Source: JAJRXR01 sp041402005 (GTDB lineage: Bacteria; Planctomycetota; Phycisphaerae; Phycisphaerales; UBA1924). From it: a stretch of DNA of 64,000 bases. Location of the stretch: NCBI GenBank assembly GCA_041402005.1, contig JAWKTB010000002.1, positions 186,001 through 250,000 of the forward strand. Reading direction: 5' to 3'. The notes beneath the pieces were generated by a model. It did no database searches and had not been told where the DNA came from. It saw only the letters and a list, made by a program, of their open reading frames with translations. Both the position numbers and the translations under genes were made by a program. This document shows positions 58,480 to 64,000 of this stretch, in pieces; the stretch's first letter is position 1; each line of letters begins with the position of its first letter.

Positions 58480-60116
58480 TGGACCTCCCAACGTTCATCG
58501 CCAAGTGGACCCGGGCCGAGCTCTCCGAGCGGGCGGCCAGCCAGGAGCACTTCATCGACCTGTGCCACCTGCTTGGCCAGCCCACCCCCGCCCAGCACGA
58601 CGCCAAGGGCGCCGAGTACGCCTTCGAGAAGAGTGTCTCAGTCACCGGCCCCGCCTCCAAGGGCGCCAAGGGCGAGCGCGGCTTCGCCGACGTCTGGTGG
58701 AAGGGCAAGTTCGGCTGGGAGTACAAGCGCAAGGGCAAGTACGCCACCCTCGCCGACGCCTCACGCCAGCTCGCCCAGTACGCGCCCGACCTGGACAACC
58801 CGCCCCTGCTGATCGTCTCGGACATCGCCCGCACCGAGATCCATACCAACTTCACCGGCTTCAAGCCCGAGGTCCACGTCGTCGAGCTGTCCAAGCTCGC
58901 CGAGCCCGGTCATCTCGACATCCTCCGCCGAGTCTTCACCGACCCCAGCTCATTCAAGCCCGACGAGACACCGGAGCAGGTCACCGAGCGCGCCGCCGAG
59001 GCCATCGCCGAGATCGCCCAGGGCCTTCGCGCCCGCGGCTACGACCCCCACACCGCCGCCCACTTCCTGATGAAGGTCATGTTCTGCCTCTTCGCCGAGG
59101 ACGTCGAGCTGCTGCCCAAGGGCCTCTTCGAGCGGATGCTCACGAAGAACCGCTACGACCCGCCGAAGCTCAAGTCGCACATGGACACGCTCTTCGCCGC
59201 GATGCGCGACGGCGGCGACTTCGGCCTCGACACCATCGCCCACTTCAACGGCGGCCTCTTCGACGACGCCCCAGCCCTCGAACTCGCCGAGCCCGAGATC
59301 GACGCCCTCTCCCGCGCCGCCTCCAAGGACTGGGGCGCCGTCGAGCCCTCCGTCTTCGGCACGCTCTTCGAACGCTCCCTCGACCCCGACAAGCGGGCCC
59401 AGATCGGCGCCCACTACACCAGCCGCGACGACATCATGCTTGTCGTCGAGCCCGTCATCCTCCGCCCCCTGCGCCGTGAGTGGGAACAGACCCAGGAGGC
59501 CATCGCCGCCCAGGTCGAGCGCCGCCGCAAGGCCAAGACGCCCGAGACCAAGAAGAAGGCCGACCAGGAGATCGCCAACCTCTTCGATGGGTTCCAGCAG
59601 CGCCTCGCCTCGGTCCGCGTGCTCGACCCCGCGTGCGGCTCGGGCAACTTCCTCTATGTCGCCGTCCAGAGCCTCCTCGCCCTCGAGCTGCAGGTCATCG
59701 TCGCCGCCTCCGCCCCCGAGTTCGGCGTCGGCGGACTCCTCCCCCGCGTCCGCCCGACCCAGCTCCACGGCATCGAGATCAACCCCTACGCCGCCGAGCT
59801 CGCCCAGGTCGTCATCTGGATCGGCTACCTCCAGTGGATGCGCGACAACGGCTTCAACGCCCCGCGTAACCCCATCCTCGAGCCCATCGACACCATCGAG
59901 AACCGCGACGCCATCCTCGCGTGGGAGGACGAGCACGCCACGCCGATCCCGGCGTGGCGCGAGGGCGCGGTCTGCCGGGGGAAGGCGGAGTGGGCGCCGA
60001 GGACGCCGAAGTGGTCCCCGCAGCAGGCCCCGCAACACAGGAGCGGCGAGTGCGAATCGGCGCGATTCGGCGCGCCTCGCGGGCGGCTCCGCGTGTCGGC
60101 GGAACGCTCCTCATGA
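58479..60116 (+). pseudogene. 3'-truncated class I DNA methyltransferase (MmeI-like)
   Basis: A 545-residue frame from GTG 58479. It opens like MmeI-type fused restriction-modification enzymes or type IIG-like methyltransferases: FIAKWTRAELSERAASQEHF, YKRKGKYATLADASRQL, then the helical spacer (FLMKVMFCLFAEDVELLP) and AQIGAHYTSRDDIML. SAM motif I DPACGSGNFLYVA is at about 383-395 and EINPYAAELAQVVIWIGYLQW near 430. Homology stops after KAEW (about 503), just where the catalytic NPPF motif is expected. The last 40 residues are unrelated, Arg/Ser-rich sequence running to 60 bases from tRNA-Ser. Without motif IV and the target-recognition domain it cannot methylate, so it is probably a remnant cut at the tRNA. 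Confidence 0.7.
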
Positions 60117-60139
60117 GGCGTCGAATCAGCGTTTTCAAG

Positions 60140-60227
60140 CGGAGAGGGGGGGATTCGAACCCCCGATGACGGAAACCGCCATACCGGATTTCGAATCCGG
60201 CGCATTCAACCGCTCTGCCACCTCTCC
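60140..60227 (-). tRNA. tRNA-Ser(CGA)
   Basis: The minus strand folds as a class II tRNA: acceptor GGAGAGG with CCTCTCC and discriminator G, D arm, anticodon stem CCGGA/TCCGG with loop TTCGAAA (anticodon CGA), a long variable arm typical of serine tRNA, and a T arm with GGTTCGAATCC. CCA is not encoded. Its 3' end faces the truncated methyltransferase, a common integration geometry. Confidence 0.95.
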
Positions 60228-60301
60228 ATCAGTTCCGTACCCAAACCCGATCGTTCGGGCGCCAGTCTAGGCGATGCCCCCCGACCCTTCACACCACACT
60301 C

Positions 60302-60910
60302 TCACCCCGTCCGCACGCCCAGCGCACGCCGCACCGCCTCGTACAGCGCCTCGGCCTCCGCCATCCGCCCCGCCCCAACCTGACGGCACGCCTGCCACCC
60401 GTCCCCGGGGCCCACCATCTCGTACCCATCCTCCACCAGCGTCCGCACGTTCCGCTGCGTCGCCGGCTGCGACCACATCACCCGATTCATCGACGGCGCC
60501 AGCAGCACCGGCGTCCTCGCCCGGTCGATCGCGCTGAGCACCAACGACACCACGTCGTCGGCGCGACCCGACGCGAGCCGCGCCAGGCAGTCCATCGTGC
60601 ACGGCGCGACGACCGCGACCTCCGCCGCCGACGCCAGCGCGATGTGCTGCGGGTCGTGCGACTCCACATGCTCCCACGCGCTCGTGTACACCGGACGCCC
60701 GGACAGCGCCTGAAACGTCAGGGGCGTGACGAACTCGGTCGCCCCGGGCGTCATCAGCACCGTGACGTCCGCGCCCGCCTGCACGAGACGGCTGACAAGC
60801 GCCGCGGTCTTGTACGCCGCGATCCCGCCCGTCACCCCGACGAGCACGCGCCGCCCCGCAAGCTCGGGCGCTCCCGTGTTGTCCGCGTTGTCCTGCGTCA
60901 CGCGCGCCAC
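60302..60910 (-). CDS. coaC: phosphopantothenoylcysteine decarboxylase (CoaC-type flavoprotein)
   Basis: A 202-residue flavoprotein; GTG start at 60910. It catalyses decarboxylation of 4'-phospho-N-pantothenoylcysteine to phosphopantetheine in coenzyme A synthesis, with FMN. Family motifs are VLVGVTGGIAAYKTAALV near residues 22-39, the PSMNRVMW signature near 140, and GAGRMAE near 182, which includes the usual GxGRM substrate-recognition clamp. It ends after the CoaC part; no CoaB synthetase domain is fused, so CoaB must be encoded elsewhere. It follows rpoZ by 16 bases, the widespread rpoZ-coaBC arrangement. Confidence 0.9.
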   Translation of the reverse strand: MARVTQDNADNTGAPELAGRRVLVGVTGGIAAYKTAALVSRLVQAGADVTVLMTPGATEFVTPLTFQALSGRPVYTSAWEHVESHDPQHIALASAAEVAVVAPCTMDCLARLASGRADDVVSLVLSAIDRARTPVLLAPSMNRVMWSQPATQRNVRTLVEDGYEMVGPGDGWQACRQVGAGRMAEAEALYEAVRRALGVRTG

Positions 60911-60926
60911 CCGCCTCTCGGGCGGA

Positions 60927-61166
60927 TCAGAGCAGCGGCTCCTCGCCCGCCGACAGCCTCCCCGCGCCGTCGGGCGATTCCGCCAGAGCGATCTTGTCCT
61001 GGAGGATCTCCTCGATCACCAGTTCCAGGTCCGAACGCCCGTCCCGCTCGACCAGAGGGCGGGCGCCCTCCATCAACTCGCACAGGCGTCGCTGGATCAG
61101 CGTGCACAGCTTGAACCGCCCGCCCGCCTTGTTGACAATTTCATCGCTTTTCAGAGCTTCGATCAT
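60927..61166 (-). CDS. rpoZ: RNA polymerase omega subunit
   Basis: A 79-residue omega-like protein. I chose the second in-frame ATG (61166), giving the family-like start MIEALKSDEIVNKAGGRFKL; a start at 61184 would add six residues (MLQGYP). The core helix CTLIQRRLCELMEGARPLV matches omega's conserved segment. Omega helps assemble RNA polymerase through the beta' subunit. It is upstream of coaC on the same strand, with 16 bases between them, and is divergent from the DUF3553 gene across 246 bases. Confidence 0.85.
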   Translation of the reverse strand: MIEALKSDEIVNKAGGRFKLCTLIQRRLCELMEGARPLVERDGRSDLELVIEEILQDKIALAESPDGAGRLSAGEEPLL

Positions 61167-61412
61167 CGGGTACCCTTGGAGCACGCCCAGCCCATGCCCG
61201 CCCGGGACACCTGCCCGGGGGCGTCAAGGCCGGGTGGCCATCGCTCGCAGGGCAACTGTAGACATCGCCCCACCCCCCCGCCCAAGCGACCCCGCCCGCG
61301 GGGCCTCGGTGGGCCCTGTCCTCCCCCTGAGCCGACGCGTGCCGGGGTTCCGAGATCCCTTGTCCCAGCCCCCGAACCAAGAGGGTGGGCGACGCCAGGA
61401 GGCGCCGACAGG

Positions 61413-62018
61413 ATGTCAGAGAGTCCGACACGTTTCGAGGCCGGCGACCGCATCGTCCACGAGGGTCGCCCCGAGTGGGGCATCGGGCACGTCTCCCGTG
61501 CCGCCCCCGAACTGCATGAGGGGCGCCCCTGCCAGCGGCTGACCGTCCGCTTCGAGCGCGCCGGCGTCAAGACCCTCTCCACCGCCCTGGCTCACTTGCA
61601 TCACGCCCAGGCCGAGCCCGCCCACAACGGCGACGACGCCCCCTCCCTCGTCGGCGCCAACCCCGAGGAGGTCATGACCCGCCTGCCCGACCGGGCCCGC
61701 GACCCCTTCTCCACCCCCCTGACACGTCTCGGCGCCACGCTCGACCTCTACCGCTTCGGACGCGACGGGGGCGCCCTGCTCGACTGGGCCGCCAGCCAGT
61801 CGGGCCTCGCCGACCCGCTCACTCGCTTCAGCCGTCACGACCTCGAAGTTCTCTACGACCGGTTCCGCCGCCGCCTCGACGAGCACCTCTCGCAGTTGAT
61901 CACGGAGGTCAAGCGCTCGGTCGGCGTCGCGGTCTCGCAGGACGAGCTGCAGCGCGTCGTCACCGGCGCCCCCGAGGCGGGGCGGGCCGCGCTCAAACGC
62001 CTCAGCCGCACGCGTTGA
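61413..62018 (+). CDS. DUF3553-domain protein
   Basis: A 201-residue protein; ATG at 61413 with AGGAGG ten bases upstream. The N-terminal 60 residues match DUF3553 (FEAGDRIVHEGRPEWGIGHV, then LTVRFERAGVKTLST), a small beta-barrel also seen at the C-terminus of UvrD-type helicases and in CarD-like folds. The remainder is helical, with LYRFGRDGGALLDWAASQSGLADPLTR and long amphipathic helices, and is of unknown function. The domain suggests contact with DNA or RNA polymerase, which is inference. Confidence 0.75.
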   Translation: MSESPTRFEAGDRIVHEGRPEWGIGHVSRAAPELHEGRPCQRLTVRFERAGVKTLSTALAHLHHAQAEPAHNGDDAPSLVGANPEEVMTRLPDRARDPFSTPLTRLGATLDLYRFGRDGGALLDWAASQSGLADPLTRFSRHDLEVLYDRFRRRLDEHLSQLITEVKRSVGVAVSQDELQRVVTGAPEAGRAALKRLSRTR

Positions 62019-62088
62019 TCCCACGCAACACGACGTCACAGACGGACCCGGGCGTGCGCCCCCTCGCTGCCTGCGCGCCCAGCGCCTT

Positions 62089-62113
62089 CGCGCACGGCGC
62101 GTCGCCGTGCGCG
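62089..62113. repeat. 10-bp hairpin downstream of the DUF3553 gene
   Basis: CGCGCACGGC (62089-62098), loop GCGTC, GCCGTGCGCG (62104-62113). It is 71 bases past the stop at 62018. There is no T-tract after it, so it is a possible Rho-independent-like stall or mRNA 3'-end structure at best. Confidence 0.4.
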
Positions 62114-62173
62114 TGATTCCCGGACGCTGGCGATTTCTCGCGGAAAAGTGGGGCCGTCCCTCGCCCGGATGTA

Positions 62174-62209
62174 TCTCTCTCGGTGAAGCCGCCCGGCTTG
62201 AGAGAGAGA
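62174..62209 (+). promoter_or_regulatory. hairpin in the 5' region of the coiled-coil gene
   Basis: TCTCTCTC (62174-62181) pairs with GAGAGAGA (from 62200), and AAGCCG/CGGCTT (62186-62191 and 62194-62199) form an inner stem. It ends about 56 bases before the ATG at 62265 and could be a leader structure or a terminator of the preceding gene. Function not determined. Confidence 0.35.
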
Positions 62210-62264
62210 ACGGCGGGGCCCCTGCCCGCCCACAACAAGAAGAGAAGAGACGAGGGAGGCCGTC

Positions 62265-62555
62265 ATGAACGACCGCGAGTTCCAGGAGAAGCTCGGAGAG
62301 CTCATCCGTCGGATCGGTGAGGTGCCCGAAAGCCAGCGACCGGCGCTCGAACAGCTCGCCGCCGACACCCGCGCCCGCCACGACCGGATGCGCAAGATGA
62401 TCGCTGAGCTGCAGGAGTCACTCGACTACCTCCGCCTGAGCGTCAAGTACCTGGTCTTCGACCTCGAGGCGACGCGCCGCGAGAACAAGTACCTGCGCTC
62501 CCTGATCGAGGCCCAGGCCGAGAGCGAGGCCGAAGCCGAGGACGAGATCGAGTAG
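62265..62555 (+). CDS. small coiled-coil protein
   Basis: A 96-residue, almost wholly helical protein; ATG with GGGAGG seven bases upstream. Heptad patterns run through residues about 30-85 (LEQLAADTRARHDRMRKMIAELQESLDYL; FDLEATRRENKYLRSLIEAQ), indicating a coiled-coil dimer. The last 12 residues are Glu-rich. There is no membrane segment or catalytic motif. Such small helical proteins are common in planctomycete genomes. Function unknown. Confidence 0.7.
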   Translation: MNDREFQEKLGELIRRIGEVPESQRPALEQLAADTRARHDRMRKMIAELQESLDYLRLSVKYLVFDLEATRRENKYLRSLIEAQAESEAEAEDEIE

Positions 62556-62631
62556 GCGCCGCCCTTCCCCCCGCCCCGCGACCCTGTGATCCCCATCAGC
62601 CCCCGGGCGTGATCCCCAGCCGCCCCGGCGC

Positions 62632-62637
62632 TACCCT
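62632..62637 (+). promoter_or_regulatory. candidate -10 element of tRNA-Ser(GCT)
   Basis: TACCCT, inside GCTACCCT, is 31 bases before the tRNA start. The same octamer precedes the hydrolase gene at 62810-62817. A repeated decamer GTGATCCCCA lies upstream at 62586-62595 and 62610-62619. The -35 is not clear. Confidence 0.3.
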
Positions 62638-62668
62638 GATGCCTCCCGGGGCCGAAGAGCCCGGACCC

Positions 62669-62758
62669 GGAACGGTGCCCGAGAGGCTGAAGGGGCCGGA
62701 TTGCTAATCCGGTGTACATCGTAAAGGTGTACCGAGGGTTCGAATCCCTCCCGTTCCG
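62669..62758 (+). tRNA. tRNA-Ser(GCT)
   Basis: A class II tRNA: acceptor GGAACGG with CCGTTCC and discriminator G, D arm GCCCGAGAGGCTGAAGGGG, anticodon stem CCGGA/TCCGG with loop TTGCTAA (anticodon GCT), long variable arm (GTGTACATCGTAAAGGTGTAC) and T arm GGGTTCGAATCCC. CCA is not encoded. With tRNA-Ser(CGA), two serine tRNAs lie 2.5 kb apart. Confidence 0.96.
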
Positions 62759-62764
62759 CTTCCC

Positions 62765-62796
62765 AAACGCCCCCGCAATCTACGCGGGGGCGTTTT
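62765..62796 (+). terminator. intrinsic terminator after tRNA-Ser(GCT)
   Basis: A 12-bp perfect stem, AAACGCCCCCGC (62765-62776) and GCGGGGGCGTTT (62784-62795), with a 7-base loop, ending in TTTT. It begins six bases after the tRNA. Confidence 0.88.
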
Positions 62797-62848
62797 CGTT
62801 CAGGCGTGTGCTACCCTCGAACACGACGCCCAGCTGGGAGAGGACACC

Positions 62849-64000
62849 ATGCGGACCATCATCGCGAGCCTGTGCGCCTGCCTGGCGGTGGGGGGCCTCG
62901 CCGCCCTCGCCCCAGATCCCGATCACAACATCCTCAGCAACCCCGGCTTCGAGGACGGCGTCCGCGACCCCGACGCCTGGACCATCGCCGACCCGCCCCG
63001 GGGCGTCTCCATCCGGCGCGACAACCGCATCACAAACTCGGGCAAGGGCAGCCTCCGCCTCTCTAAGTCCGCCGACAACTTCTTCCCGCCCGCCGGCGCG
63101 ACCCAGACCCTCGACCGCAACCCGTCGTGGCACGCCCTCGAAGTGGGCGCGGATGTCCGCGCCGTCCGCGCCACCAAGCTCGTTCTCGACGTCCAGTTCT
63201 CGGGTGACGCCCAGGACGCGCACGAGTGGGCCGCCTTCATCGGCGCCGCAAACCCCGACGACCCACCCGTCACGCACGACTGGAAGCATTACTCCGGCAT
63301 CGTCGCCGTCCCCGATTGGGCCAAGAAGGTCACGATCGCCGTCCAGATCTGGGGACCCGGGACGGCGTGGGTGGACGACGTCTCCGCCGTCCCCGTCGAC
63401 GCCCCGACGCCCGGCGCAACCCCCGCCGTCCCCGACAAAGAGCCCGATGCGAACAACCCAGGCGACGAGGCGCCGGCGCCCGACGCCGCCGACGCGCCCA
63501 AAGGCGAGAGCATCACGATCGCCGCCGACGCGAGGAAGCAGTACGTCCTCTACACGCCACCCTCCGAGGCGCCCCGCAACGGCTACAAGCTCCTGATCGT
63601 CCTCCCGGGCGGTGATGGCTCCGCCGAGTTCTCCCCCTTCGTCGGTCGCGTCGCCGCCAACGCCCTCCCCGACGCCTACATCGTCGCCCAGGCGATCGCC
63701 CCGGTCTGGTCGGACGCCGACGACCGCATCGTCTGGCCCACCGAGAAGCTCCCCGACGAGAACATGGCCTTCTCCACCGAGCGCTTCGTCCTCGACATCA
63801 TCGACGACGTCAAGGAACGCCACGAGATCGACCCCCGCAACATCTACATCCTCGGCTGGTCCTCGGGCGGCCCCGCCAGCTACGCCACCACCCTCACCGC
63901 CGGCTCCCCCATCCGGGGCGCCCTCGTCGCCATGAGCGTCTTCAAGCCCGAGATGCTCCCCCCGCTCAACGCCGCCGCCGGCAAGGCCTTCTACATCCTC
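62849..64000 (+). CDS. secreted alpha/beta hydrolase with N-terminal beta-sandwich, 3' end outside the window
   Basis: Open from the ATG at 62849 to the end of the window (384 residues visible, no stop). A signal peptide (about 1-21, IIASLCACLAVGGLAALA) is followed by a carbohydrate-binding-like beta-sandwich (about 25-180: NILSNPGFEDG, WTIADPPRGVSI, VQIWGPGTAWVDDVS). A Pro/Asp/Ala linker (about 181-215) joins it to an esterase-like domain: YVLYTPPSEAPRNGYKLLIVLPGGDG, then DPRNIYILGWSSGG, whose central Ser fits the G-x-S-x-G nucleophile elbow (near 349). This is the layout of PHB-depolymerase-like or feruloyl-esterase-like enzymes. The acid and His of the triad are beyond the window. A TACCCT -10-like element lies 32 bases before the start. 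Confidence 0.8.
   Translation, partial: MRTIIASLCACLAVGGLAALAPDPDHNILSNPGFEDGVRDPDAWTIADPPRGVSIRRDNRITNSGKGSLRLSKSADNFFPPAGATQTLDRNPSWHALEVGADVRAVRATKLVLDVQFSGDAQDAHEWAAFIGAANPDDPPVTHDWKHYSGIVAVPDWAKKVTIAVQIWGPGTAWVDDVSAVPVDAPTPGATPAVPDKEPDANNPGDEAPAPDAADAPKGESITIAADARKQYVLYTPPSEAPRNGYKLLIVLPGGDGSAEFSPFVGRVAANALPDAYIVAQAIAPVWSDADDRIVWPTEKLPDENMAFSTERFVLDIIDDVKERHEIDPRNIYILGWSSGGPASYATTLTAGSPIRGALVAMSVFKPEMLPPLNAAAGKAFYIL

Noticed and set aside
60117..60302. att-type direct repeat of the tRNA-Ser 3' end
   Set aside because: No second copy of the tRNA 3' segment was noticed within the window, although the scan was by eye only.

Overview
The window is high-GC, densely coded DNA that looks like a planctomycete, most likely of the Phycisphaerae/Phycisphaerales type. 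The basis is a set of markers seen together: two secreted proteins ending in the planctomycete GC-type dockerin-like repeat (paired LDFSD/CDFSD motifs, terminal AGCP), two ECF sigma factors of the TIGR02999 kind each translationally coupled to a large membrane Ser/Thr kinase with WD40 repeats, and many GTG starts. No rRNA, CRISPR array or transposase was seen. Family names come from sequence recognition only; no database search was run.

Layout. (1) 1-1691: five small membrane proteins, including a DUF883 (ElaB/YqjD-like) and a YqjE/holin-like protein. (2) 1692-2141: a gene-free leader with a long inverted repeat. (3) 2142-33994: one uninterrupted plus-strand operon of 19 genes, nearly all joined by short overlaps, encoding an extracellular contractile injection system (eCIS; phage-tail-like particle of the Afp/PVC type): sheath, tube, gp26-like baseplate protein, DUF4255 cap/terminator, AAA+ ATPase, a 1674-residue DUF4157 'eCIS core' protein ending in a nuclease-like toxin domain, CIS tube-adaptor, LysM protein, gpD-like hub, spike, gp25, two baseplate J/wedge proteins, a gpI-like protein, a 1662-residue DUF6519/beta-helix fibre and a helix-hairpin-helix (DUF4332) protein. 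No head, portal, terminase or integrase genes and no T6SS membrane-complex genes are present. (4) 33991-34392: a stand-alone receiver domain, convergent with the eCIS operon. (5) 34785-49021: a duplicated signalling block: secreted Gly-rich protein (minus) / ECF sigma + WD40 kinase (plus) / ECF sigma + WD40 kinase (plus) / secreted Gly-rich protein (plus, frameshifted). (6) 49090-58337: a minus-strand copper/heavy-metal efflux operon (small Cys-rich protein, TolC-like, CusB-like, CusA-like, a four-repeat Cys/His metal-binding protein, a membrane protein, a YHS protein). (7) 58479-60227: a 3'-truncated DNA methyltransferase abutting tRNA-Ser(CGA). (8) 60302-64000: housekeeping genes: coaC-like flavoprotein and rpoZ (minus), DUF3553 protein, a coiled-coil protein, tRNA-Ser(GCT), and a secreted alpha/beta hydrolase that runs off the window.

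How the parts work together. The eCIS genes give a nearly complete particle with one sheath and one tube, a likely cargo (the DUF4157-nuclease fusion) and a target-recognition fibre. The most unusual points are the roughly 106-residue repeat module found three times inside the sheath and twice inside the second baseplate wedge protein, the lack of any separate tape-measure gene, and a locally lower-GC domain set into the fibre beta-helix. The second system worth attention is the duplicated sigma/kinase/secreted-protein unit, whose two secreted members would both be 950 residues long once a one-base G-tract frameshift is corrected.
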